Below are positions 20,709-28,685 of a stretch of 64,000 nt of DNA, piece by piece. The DNA comes from AP-15 sp963795485. Lineage in GTDB: Bacteria; Pseudomonadota; Alphaproteobacteria; ATCC43930; CGMCC-115725. Positions within the stretch are counted from its first letter, which is position 1, and each line of letters starts with the position of its first letter. The stretch spans positions 826,222 to 890,221 of the forward strand of contig CAWCIL010000006.1 of the NCBI GenBank assembly GCA_963795485.1, written 5' to 3'. Both the position numbers and the translations under genes were made by a program. The notes under the pieces were generated by a model, which was given only the letters and a program-made list of their open reading frames with translations, was not told the DNA's origin and did no database searches.

Positions 20709-21980
20709 ATGCGGGTGCTGGTGGTAGGTTCGGGCGGACGCGAGCATGCGCTCGCCTGGGCGATCGCCGCCTCGCCTTTGGTCGACCGGCTCTTTTGCGC
20801 GCCGGGCAATGCCGGGATCGCCGAGGAGGCCGAATGCGTGGCCGTCCGCGCGACCGACATCGCCGGTCTGGTCGGGCTCTGCCGAAGGGAACGGATCGAT
20901 TTCGTGGTGGTCGGGCCGGAGGCGCCGCTGGCGCTGGGGCTCGTCGATGCGCTCGAAGCCGAGGGTGTCGCCGCCTTTGGCCCGACGGCCGCGGCCGCGG
21001 CGCTCGAAGCCTCGAAATCCTTTGCCAAGGATCTGTGTGCACGCGTCGGGGTTCCGACCGCGCCCTATCGTTGTTTTCGCGATGCCGGCGCCGCCAAGGC
21101 CTACGTCGCCGAGCGCGGCGCTCCGATCGTGGTCAAAGCCGACGGCCTGGCCGGCGGCAAGGGCGTTACCGTCGCGATGGATCTGGACACAGCGTACCGG
21201 GCGATCGACGCCGCGCTGATCGAGCGACGGTTCAATGCCGCCGGACTCGAACTCGTCGTCGAGGATTTTCTCGAAGGCGAGGAGGCGAGCTTTTTCGCGC
21301 TGACCGACGGCACGGACGCGCTGCCGCTCGCCAGCGCCAAGGACCACAAGCGGCTCGGCGACGGCGACACCGGGCCGAACACCGGCGGCATGGGTGCGGT
21401 CTCGCCGGCGCCCTCGCTGACCCCGGCGCTCGAAGACCAAATCATGGACAGGATCATTCTGCCCACGGTCGCGGCGATGCGGGACCAGGGACGCGTCTAC
21501 AAGGGCGTCCTCTACGCCGGGCTGATGCTGACTCCATCGGGCCCGATGCTGCTCGAATACAATGTGCGGTTTGGCGATCCCGAGGCGCAGGCGATGATGA
21601 TGCGGCTGATCAGCGACCCGTTGCCGGCGCTGATCGCGGCGCGTGACGGGGTATTGCGGCAGGTCGACCTGCGTTGGCATGAAGATGCGGCGTTGTGCGT
21701 GGTGCTGGCGGCGCGCGGCTATCCCGACGCGCCCGAGCGCGGCAGCGAGATCCGCGGCCTCGGTCTCGCCGGCACCGACCCCGCCCTCAAGATCTTCCAC
21801 GCCGGCACCCGGCGCGACGGCACGCGCCTGTTCGCCGATGGCGGTCGGGTCCTCGGCGTCACCGCGCTGGGCGGTGACCTCGCCCAAGCCGCCGCGCGGG
21901 CCTATGGCGCCATCGACCGGATCGAATGGCCCGAAGGCGTCTTCCGCCGCGACATCGGCCGCCGGTCTGTCGGGGGTTAG
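20709..21980 (+). CDS. purD: Phosphoribosylamine-glycine ligase (GAR synthetase)
   Basis: 423 residues from the ATG at 20709 (MRVLVVGSGGREHALAWAIA); an ATG at 20694 is less likely because it would crowd the divergent xseA start. ATP-grasp features: GAPIVVKADGLAGGKGVTVA (lysine loop), VEDFLEGEEASFFALTDG, and the family signature RFGDPEAQAMMMRL. It catalyses the second step of de novo purine synthesis in the cytoplasm. The gene is intact, although its divergent neighbour xseA is frameshifted. It is convergent with moeB, with one base between the stops. Confidence 0.97.
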   Translation: MRVLVVGSGGREHALAWAIAASPLVDRLFCAPGNAGIAEEAECVAVRATDIAGLVGLCRRERIDFVVVGPEAPLALGLVDALEAEGVAAFGPTAAAAALEASKSFAKDLCARVGVPTAPYRCFRDAGAAKAYVAERGAPIVVKADGLAGGKGVTVAMDLDTAYRAIDAALIERRFNAAGLELVVEDFLEGEEASFFALTDGTDALPLASAKDHKRLGDGDTGPNTGGMGAVSPAPSLTPALEDQIMDRIILPTVAAMRDQGRVYKGVLYAGLMLTPSGPMLLEYNVRFGDPEAQAMMMRLISDPLPALIAARDGVLRQVDLRWHEDAALCVVLAARGYPDAPERGSEIRGLGLAGTDPALKIFHAGTRRDGTRLFADGGRVLGVTALGGDLAQAAARAYGAIDRIEWPEGVFRRDIGRRSVGG

Positions 21981-21981
21981 T

Positions 21982-22767
21982 CTATGAACCCGTCGCCAGG
22001 GCGAGCCTCGGCTGGCGGCAGGTCGGGCATTCCGGGTCCTTGGCGATGCGGATCGGGTGAAAGCGGGCGCGCATCGCATCGTAGAGCAGCAGCGTGCCGT
22101 CGAGGCTTTCGCCGAGCCCCAGCAGCTCTTTCAGCACCTCGACCGCCTGCAAGGTGCCGAGCACGCCGGCAATAGCGCCTAGGATGCCGGCGGTTTCGCA
22201 CCGCGGCACCAGATCGGGCGGCGGCGGCTCACGGAACAAGCAGCGATAGCACGGGTGTCCGGCGCCGAGATAGGGGCGGAAGGTCGAGAGCTGGCCCTCG
22301 AACGGAGACAATGCCGCTGCCACCAGCGGCTTTTCGAGACGGCAGCACAGATCGGTCAACAGGTAGCGCGTCGCGAAATTGTCGCTGCCGTCGGCGACCA
22401 GGTCGTACTCGGCGATCAATGCCTCGGCGTTGTCCGGTTCGAGCCGCACCGGGTAGATATCGACGCGAATTCCGGGATTGACCGCAGCCAATGTCGCACG
22501 CGCGCTCTCGACCTTGAGGGCGCCGACGCTCGGCGTCGCGTGCACGATCTGGCGCTGCAGGTTGGTCAGGTCGACCCGGTCGTTATCGACGATCCCAAGG
22601 GTCCCGACCCCCGCCGCCGCCAGATAGAGCAGCATCGGCGAGCCGAGCCCGCCGGCGCCGACCACCAGCACGCGCGACTGCAGCAGTCGCGCCTGGCCCT
22701 CCTCGCCGACCTCGTCGAGGATCAGGTGCCGGGCATAGCGCTGAAACTGCTCGTCGCTGAGCTCCAT
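21982..22767 (-). CDS. moeB: MoeB/ThiF/HesA family adenylyltransferase
   Basis: 261 residues. The nucleotide loop is VLVVGAGGLGSPMLLYLAAA, with DNDRVDLTNLQRQ and DGSDNFATRYL for ATP and metal. A zinc site is formed by C173/C176 (HPCYRC) and C247/C250 (CPTC); C190 in PRCETAGILG is the expected catalytic cysteine. It adenylates the C-terminal glycine of a small sulfur-carrier protein (MoaD or ThiS). There is no rhodanese domain, so it is MoeB- rather than MOCS3-like. It follows cysK by 11 bp, linking cysteine supply to sulfur transfer. The molybdopterin enzyme SoeA 37 kb away would need MoeB's product. Confidence 0.92.
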   Translation of the reverse strand: MELSDEQFQRYARHLILDEVGEEGQARLLQSRVLVVGAGGLGSPMLLYLAAAGVGTLGIVDNDRVDLTNLQRQIVHATPSVGALKVESARATLAAVNPGIRVDIYPVRLEPDNAEALIAEYDLVADGSDNFATRYLLTDLCCRLEKPLVAAALSPFEGQLSTFRPYLGAGHPCYRCLFREPPPPDLVPRCETAGILGAIAGVLGTLQAVEVLKELLGLGESLDGTLLLYDAMRARFHPIRIAKDPECPTCRQPRLALATGS

Positions 22768-22778
22768 GCGCGGTCCCC

Positions 22779-23756
22779 TCAGAGCCCCTCGAACAGCGCG
22801 GTCGAGAGATAGCGCTCGGCGAAATCCGGCAGCACCACGACCAGTGTCTTGCCGGCCATGTCCGGCCGCTTGCCGACCTCGAGCGCGGCCGCGAGCGCTG
22901 CACCCGACGAAATCCCGACGGTCAGCGCGTCCAGCCGCGCCGCCTCGCGCGCCACCCGCATGGCGGTATCGTTGCCGATGCGGACAACCTCGTCGATCAG
23001 GCTGGTGTCGAGGATGTCCGGGATGAAGCCGGCGCCGAGGCCTTGAATCCGGTGCGGACCCGGCGCTCCGCCCGACAGCACCGCGCTGTCCTCGGGCTCG
23101 ACCGCGATCATCTTGAGCCCCGGCTTGCGCGGCTTTAAGACCGAGCCGACGCCGGTCAAGGTGCCGCCGGTGCCGACGCCGCTGACCACCACATCGACCT
23201 TGCCGCCGGTGTCCTTCCAGATCTCCTCCGCAGTGGTGCGGCGATGGATCTCGGGGTTCGCCGGGTTCTGGAACTGTTGCGGGATGAACGCGTCCGGCAA
23301 GGACCTGGCGATCTCTTCGGCCTTGGCGATCGCCCCCTTCATGCCCTGCGCCGCCGGGGTCAGCTCGAGCTCGGCGCCGAGCAGGAGCAGCATCTTTCGC
23401 CGCTCCATCGACATGCTGTCAGGCATGGTCAGGATCAGCCGGTAGCCCTTGGCGGCGCACACAAAGGCGAGTGCGATCCCGGTATTGCCCGAGGTCGGCT
23501 CGACCAGCACGGTGCCGGGCTTCAACCGCCCGGCGGCTTCGGCCGCTGCGACCATCGACACCCCGATGCGGTCCTTGACCGAGGCCAGCGGGTTGAAGAA
23601 CTCGCATTTGGCCAGAATATCGGCCTTGGCCCCCGCCTCTCGCGCCAGGCGATGGACCCGCACCAGCGGCGTGGCGCCGATCGTCTCGATAATGCTGTCA
23701 TAGACGCGGCCGCGAAACTCGGCGGTCTGAGAATTGGGCATGCCGGCGGTGTCCAT
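22779..23756 (-). CDS. cysK: Cysteine synthase A (O-acetylserine sulfhydrylase)
   Basis: 325 residues. The PLP lysine is K61 in FNPLASVKDRIG. PTSGNTGIALAFVCAAKGY is the asparagine/substrate loop, SGVGTGGTLTGVG binds the cofactor phosphate, and GISSGAALAAALE lies near the C-terminus. It makes cysteine from O-acetylserine and sulfide. It sits between an Rrf2-type regulator (76 bp upstream) and moeB (11 bp downstream), all on the minus strand. It is intact. Confidence 0.96.
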   Translation of the reverse strand: MDTAGMPNSQTAEFRGRVYDSIIETIGATPLVRVHRLAREAGAKADILAKCEFFNPLASVKDRIGVSMVAAAEAAGRLKPGTVLVEPTSGNTGIALAFVCAAKGYRLILTMPDSMSMERRKMLLLLGAELELTPAAQGMKGAIAKAEEIARSLPDAFIPQQFQNPANPEIHRRTTAEEIWKDTGGKVDVVVSGVGTGGTLTGVGSVLKPRKPGLKMIAVEPEDSAVLSGGAPGPHRIQGLGAGFIPDILDTSLIDEVVRIGNDTAMRVAREAARLDALTVGISSGAALAAALEVGKRPDMAGKTLVVVLPDFAERYLSTALFEGL

Positions 23757-23832
23757 CAGGTATTTCTCCCGTGGGGTGTGCGTTATTTATGTAGGCGCCG
23801 GTTGCGGCGCTGCAACGAGCCGGCGGGCCGGC

Positions 23833-24288
23833 TCAAATCTCGAAATCGCTGAATTCGGTCGCCCGGCCGGGAATGGCGGCACGGTGCGCGCGGGTGCACA
23901 GTTCGTCAAGCGTCAGCGCGTCGAGCCGCCGCATCATTTCCTCCTGCAATTCGAGCCACAGCGGGCGCACCACCTGGTGGCCGAGAGCGCTGCCCGCCGG
24001 ATCGCTGATCGGGTCCTCGGCGGTTTCGAGCCCGCGCACCGTGCGCACGATGTCGCCGAGGCTGACCAGGCGCCGCTCGCGCGCCAGACGATAGCCGCCG
24101 CTCGGCCCGCGAATGCCGAGCAAAATTCGGTGCCGCACCAGCTCCTGCAGAACCGGCTCCAGATAACGGCGCGGGATGCCCTGTCGCTCGGTGATCTCGG
24201 CCGAGCGCACCGGCACCGCGCCGCCATTATAGGCGATGTCGAGCACCGCCTCGATCGCGAACAGGAGTTTTTTGGTCAGCCGAACCAT
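23833..24288 (-). CDS. Rrf2 family transcriptional regulator, CymR-like
   Basis: 151 residues. The winged helix-turn-helix includes LLFAIEAVLDIAYNGG, ITERQGIPRRYLEPVLQELV and the wing GIRGPSGGYRLARE. Only one cysteine is present (DELCTRAH), so the three-cysteine iron-sulfur site of IscR, NsrR and RirA is missing. This is the cluster-free type, like CymR, the cysteine-metabolism repressor that works with CysK. Placement directly before cysK supports that role (inference). It starts 24 bp after the small gene behind coaBC, so a longer transcript is possible. Confidence 0.87.
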   Translation of the reverse strand: MVRLTKKLLFAIEAVLDIAYNGGAVPVRSAEITERQGIPRRYLEPVLQELVRHRILLGIRGPSGGYRLARERRLVSLGDIVRTVRGLETAEDPISDPAGSALGHQVVRPLWLELQEEMMRRLDALTLDELCTRAHRAAIPGRATEFSDFEI

Positions 24289-24312
24289 GTCACGCGGCCC
24301 GCCGCCGAAGGT

Positions 24313-24477
24313 TCACCGGGTCTCGGGGGTGAGTGTCGCCGCACCGCTCGCTGCGGACAAGCGGCCTCGACACCGGGCTGAAATTGGCCGGTAGCTCCGC
24401 CAGGTCAGTCGCTTACGGAAAGAGAGCAACACCGCAGCTATCGTGGCGACTATCAGCGCGATGGCACTCAGCTTCAT
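24313..24477 (-). CDS. Small single-span membrane protein coupled to coaBC
   Basis: 54 residues. The ATG at 24477 overlaps the corrected coaBC stop (ATGA). It begins with one hydrophobic helix (MKLSAIALIVATIAAVLLSF), followed by a basic stretch and a short tail ending TLTPETR. In the uncorrected sequence it appears as the tail of coaBC, which is an artefact of an extra G. No family is recognised. Its inner-membrane location and coding status are inferred from the helix and the coupled start. Confidence 0.5.
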   Translation of the reverse strand: MKLSAIALIVATIAAVLLSFRKRLTWRSYRPISARCRGRLSAASGAATLTPETR

Positions 24478-25680
24478 TGCGGCCGAAGACGCTGCGCGAT
24501 GCGGTCGGCGAGGCGGGTCGGCGACTTCGCGCTTGGTCATCGCCGGCCAGTCCTCGACGCCGTCCGCATCGACCAGGTGGATCGTGTTGCGCTCGCCGCC
24601 GAAGGTGCCGGTGCCGGGCGAGACGTCGTTGGCAAGGATCCAGTCGCAGCGCTTGCGGGCGCGCTTGGCGCGGGCGTTGGCGACGATGTCGTCGGTCTCG
24701 GCGGCAAAGCCGATGACCAGCGCCGGCCGGTCGTTGGCGTGCTGCGAGATGCTCGCCAGGATGTCGGGGTTCTCGGTCAGGCGCAGCAATGGCGGCCTGC
24801 CGCCGTCCTTTTTGAGCTTGTGCCCGGCTGCGGTCTCGACCCGCCAGTCGGCGACCGCCGCCGCCATCACCGCGACATCGACCGGCAATGCCGCCTCGCA
24901 GGCGGCCAGCATCTCAACCGCGGTCTCGACCGGGACGATCCGCACCCCGGAGGGCGCCGGTTCGTGGGTCGGCCCCGTCACCAGCACCGTCTCGGCGCCG
25001 CATGCGGCCAGCGCCGCCGCGATCGCATGGCCCTGCTTCCCCGAGGAATGGTTCGACAGATAGCGCACCGGGTCGATCGGCTCGCGGGTCGGCCCGCTGG
25101 TCACCAGCGCCCGCCTTCCGGCGAGCCGCCGGTCGGGTCCCGCCAGCATTCCTTCGATCGCGGCGACGATCTCCAGCGGCTCGGCCATGCGGCCCGAGCC
25201 GACCTCGCCGCAGGCCAATTCGCCCGAGCCCGGTCCGACCCGCACCACCCCTCGCGCGTCCAAGGTCGCCAGATTGGCCTGGGTCGCCGGGTGCGCCCAC
25301 ATCATCAAATTCATCGTCGGCGCCAGCAGCACCCTTTTGTCCGAGGCCAGCAGCGCCGTCGTCGCCAGATCGTCGGCGAACCCCGCCGCCATGCGCGCGA
25401 TCAGATCGGCGCTGGCCGGGGCCACGACCACCAGGTCGGCCTCGCGCGACAGGCGGATATGGCCCATCTCGCTCTCGTCGGTCAGCGACCACAGATCGGT
25501 GTAGACCTTGTCCTCGCTGAGCGAGGCGACCGACAGCGGGGTCACGAAATGCGTCGCCGCCGCGGTCATGATCGCGCGCACCGCCGCCCCGCGCTCGCGC
25601 AGCCGGCGAATCAGGTCGAGGCTCTTATAGGCCGCGATCCCGCCCGAGATGATCAGAAGGATGCGCCGATCCTGCAGCAA
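24474..25680 (-). CDS. coaBC: CoaBC phosphopantothenoylcysteine synthetase/decarboxylase, one frameshift
   Basis: 401 residues after correction. The CoaC flavoprotein half (1-~190) has LLIISGGIAAYKSLDLIRRL, SREADLVVVAPASADLIARM, LLAPTMNLMMW and the active-site VGPGSGELACGEVGSGRMAE. The CoaB half has VTSGPTREPIDPVRYLSNHS, VMAAAVADWRVETAAGHKLK and ENPDILASISQ. Together they perform two steps of coenzyme A synthesis. Near 24519 an extra G (GTCGCCGACC) disrupts KREVA; without it the protein ends TRLADRIAQRLRPQ at 24474. The gene is essential, which argues that the break is an error. Confidence 0.93.
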
Positions 25681-25746
25681 GCCGAGCCCTCCGATATCCG
25701 TCGCGCCGCCGAGTATGCCGCCGCCCGCGAGCGAGAGCGAGGAGCT

Positions 25747-26190
25747 TCACGCCGCGTCCGACGTCACGACGAGGCGGCGGCCGAGGGCGCGCATCGCCTT
25801 TTCGATTTGATCGAGGCGCGGAGCGCGGCGGATGTCGAAGAGGCGGCGCGCCTGCTGCTCGGATATCCCGAGGCGTTCAGCCAAACCCGCCTTGGTAAAG
25901 CCGGCCTTGCGCATGGCCCGAAAGAGTTCCGCCTGGGCTGCGACAAGGGGTGCCAATGCTACTAGCGGTCGACCATCGGCTGCGGATGGATCGGGCAGGT
26001 CCCAATCCTCGGCCATGTAATTCGCCACCATCGTCTCGAGCAAATCGGCGGCCTGTGCGAGCGCTTCGTCCCGCGAGTCACCTTGTGTCACTCCGCAGCC
26101 AAAGTCTGGAAAAGCGACCACGTAGCCGCCTTCCTCATCCGGCTCCAGCCGGGCGGGGTAGGTTAGCGGTGTAGTCTCCCATTCGCTCAT
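25747..26190 (-). CDS. hicB: HicB-type antitoxin with XRE DNA-binding domain
   Basis: 147 residues. The N-terminal half is the degenerate RNase-H-like HicB fold: YPARLEPDEEGGYVVAFPDF and VTQGDSRDEALAQAADLLET. The C-terminal half is a helix-turn-helix (FTKAGLAERLGISEQQARRL, then LDQIEKAMRALGR). It should neutralise the adjacent HicA and repress the operon. The toxin gene is upstream by 12 bp, the usual hicA-hicB order. Confidence 0.88.
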   Translation of the reverse strand: MSEWETTPLTYPARLEPDEEGGYVVAFPDFGCGVTQGDSRDEALAQAADLLETMVANYMAEDWDLPDPSAADGRPLVALAPLVAAQAELFRAMRKAGFTKAGLAERLGISEQQARRLFDIRRAPRLDQIEKAMRALGRRLVVTSDAA

Positions 26191-26202
26191 CGGCTGATCC
26201 TC

Positions 26203-26400
26203 TTATCGCATACCATCTTCCGTAATGCCGAGATCGCGGAAGATTGTATGAAGCGTACCCCGCCTTAACTCGCCGCTCCCTGTCGGGACAAAGGTCTTGC
26301 GGGTGCCGAGCAACACCATGACATGACCGCCTTTCCCTCGCCCGGGAACGACGCGTGCCCCGAGCCGGCGCAGCCGGCGCAACAGCTCGCTGCTGGTCAT
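26203..26400 (-). CDS. hicA: HicA-type mRNA interferase toxin
   Basis: 65 residues. It shows the small double-stranded-RNA-binding-like HicA fold: SSELLRRLRRLGARVV, the catalytic histidine in GRGKGGHVMVLLG, VPTGSGELRRGTLHTIFRDL and GITEDG. As a ribosome-independent RNase it would cleave mRNA when HicB is lost. Its histidine lies in GKGGH rather than the more common KGSHH, which is within family variation. It stands beside decayed DNA, consistent with mobile toxin-antitoxin modules. Confidence 0.82.
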   Translation of the reverse strand: MTSSELLRRLRRLGARVVPGRGKGGHVMVLLGTRKTFVPTGSGELRRGTLHTIFRDLGITEDGMR

Positions 26401-26908
26401 CGCAAATTATACTTGGAATGTGCCGCTTGGACGATGCCGACCCCGCCGCGCAACTCCCATTTCGACAACGCCAGGGTCGCCCCCGGACGCCGCCGCGGTC
26501 AGACGGAAGCGGGGCGGCGAGTCATAGGTCACGACGACTGCGCTCTTCCCCCACAGCCGGCCGGCGCTGCGCGCCTTCGACACGCTGGCGACCTATTTCC
26601 GATCGCACGCCCGGTTGTCCCAGCCGACGTAATCCTCGATGCGCGGCGGCAGGAAACTCGCCTGCTCGCGGCTCTAGCCGGACTTGTAGGTGCAATTCAT
26701 CATCACGAAATCGTACACCGGCGCAAGTCGCGGACGAGGCGAATTCTTGCCCAGCCTCAACGCTCCACCCACCCTACGTGCCACCCACCCTACGTGCTCA
26801 ATTTAACATAGATTTAATATGGATCGAGTCAGATTTATACTCAACAGATCGAAATCCAGATTTTCCGTCAATCCAATTATAAAGAAAACCAGTGCAGGGT
26901 ATTGCGGC
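26401..26908. pseudogene. Decayed region: transposase-like and phosphoesterase fragments, AT-rich patch
   Basis: No intact gene. On the minus strand about 26600-26690 reads as a transposase start of the type found in IS1182-like elements (REQASFLPPRIEDYVGWDN) interrupted by stops. About 26515-26575 is a ~55 bp degenerate copy of the phosphoesterase segment at 27168-27226 (LWGKSAVVVTYD versus LWAKSAVVITYD). 26765-26796 is a 16 bp unit (CCACCCACCCTACGTG) repeated twice in tandem. 26800-26890 is strikingly A/T-rich for this genome. It looks like a scar of past insertion and deletion. The transposase assignment rests on a short motif. Confidence 0.5.
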
Positions 26909-28470
26909 TCAGGCGAAGGCCGGTGCGCGCGGCTTTTGACCGAAATCGAGGCCGTCGAGCAGGTTGTAGGCCCGTGCGTCGCGCTGTTGCAGCGGCGCGA
27001 GGCCGAACCGGGCCTCGATCAGCGCCAGCACCGAAGTGGTGTCGGCGATGCGGTGGTCGATATAGCCCTTCCGCGCCCAAGGGCTGACCAGGAGCGCCGG
27101 CACGCGGGTGCCGCAGCCGTAGGCGTCGGGCATTGGCGGAGCCACATGGTCCCAGAAGCCGCCGCCCTCGTCATAGGTGATGACGACCGCGCTCTTCGCC
27201 CACAGCCGGCTGTCGCCGAGCGCCCTTAAGAGACTTCATGACCCACGCCTCGCCCCATTGCGGCGCCGAATCCGCCGGGTGCTCGTCATGGCTGCCGGTC
27301 GCCTTGATAAACGAGACATTGGGCAGTCGTCCCGCTTTCAGATCGTCGAGAAAATCATCGCAGTCGCGGATATGGCCGGCTTTCACATTGGCAAACCAGC
27401 TCGGGTAGTATTGGAACGGGTTGTGATGCGACACGTAGAGGGCGGGCGTGTCGGCGACGATCGAACCGTCGCCGGGTCCGAAGGCGGTCTTCAACGCCCA
27501 AGGTTTGACCGCGTTCCACCCCTCGTTGTACCAGGCCCAGGAGAGCGAGGCAGCGTTGAGCCGGTCGCCGATATTGGGATAGGTCTGCTCGTCGGGCGGC
27601 GGCGCCAGATCGAGCGAGCCCATATAGGTTTCGGTCGGCCCGTTCACCGGCGCCACGTCATTGATCAGAATTCCGCTTCTGTCGTAGGGCCGATCGAAGA
27701 CCGGCGGGTCGAGGCTCCCGGTCTTCGACGATGGCGGCTTGGTCCATTGGGCCGAGCGCGCCGCCGCCAGATAGAGCGCATTGCCGGTCGAGCCGCCTGA
27801 CATCGCCTGAAAGAAATGATCGAACAGCACGTATTCGTCGGCCAGGCGATGGTAGTGGGGGAGATCCTGGCGCGTATAAAAGCCCAGGACCGCACCCGAG
27901 GGCGTCGACTCGGCGAGCATCATCTCGGTTGGGTTGCGTCCCGGCCCCTTGTCGAAAAACACATGCTTGCCGGGCAGCGCCAACGCCACGAAGCGGTCCA
28001 TTTTGCCGTGGTTGACCTGGGCGAACATGCGAAAGAAATGGTGCATCGGGTCCCAGGGGACGTTGGCGTCGGGCGGGATGAACGGGGCCAGGCGAAACGG
28101 CCCGTTCTCGATCAGCGCATCGGCAAAGCCAGGAATTTGATACGGCACCGGCAGATAGCCATAGGGAACGCCGGCCGGGTTCTTCTGCAGCCCGGCAAAG
28201 CGCGCGGTCGATCCGCCCGTCGCGGTCCAATAGGCCGGCGACGCCGCCGCCGCCGGGGGGCTGGTAGGCTCCGAAATAATGATCGAAGCTGCGGTTTTCC
28301 TGAAAAATCACGATGAGGTGGTCGATCTTGTCGTGCAGCCCCTGGAGGTCCGGGCCAGTCGGAGTTGCGGCCCGCACCGGTGCCGCAAAGCGCGCGGCGA
28401 GATAGGCGGCGCCGCCGGTCGTCGCGACCGATTTGAGAAAGCTGCGGCGGCTTTGCCTGAGGATCGTCAT
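26909..28470 (-). CDS. Tat-exported phosphoesterase (phospholipase C / acid phosphatase family), two frameshifts
   Basis: 519 residues after correction. The signal RRSFLKSVATTGGAAYLAAR is twin-arginine, so the product is exported folded to the periplasm or outside. The start of the catalytic domain IDHLIVIFQENRSFDHYFGA matches PF04185 phosphoesterases (metal-binding E-N). Further blocks are YHRLADEYVLFDHFFQAMSG, PNVSFIKATGSHDEHPAD and VVITYDEGGGFWDHVAPP (metal site), then GTRVPALLVSPWARKGYIDH. The substrate may be a phospholipid or phosphomonoester. An extra C near 28231 and an extra G near 27228 break the frame. A short degenerate copy of its 3' part lies at 26515-26575. Confidence 0.88.
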
Positions 28471-28685
28471 TCTTGCCCCCGATCTTGGCGGCCGCAGCGC
28501 CGCCTGGCAGCCGCGACCGGCATCGCGCGAATATCACGCTTTGATGACAGTTGTGAGAAGCAGCAAATATGCGCGTCGAGCGCACCTCGGCCGGCGCGCC
28601 GCCGGCGCCTTGCCAAAGCCGCGGCTGGACCGTACCTATCTTTTGACGGGCGCGGCTCGGCGCCGCCGCCCAAGGGAGGTGGGCG

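Noticed and set aside
26765..26796. Possible CRISPR fragment
   Set aside because: Only two adjacent 16 bp units without spacers; a simple tandem duplication.
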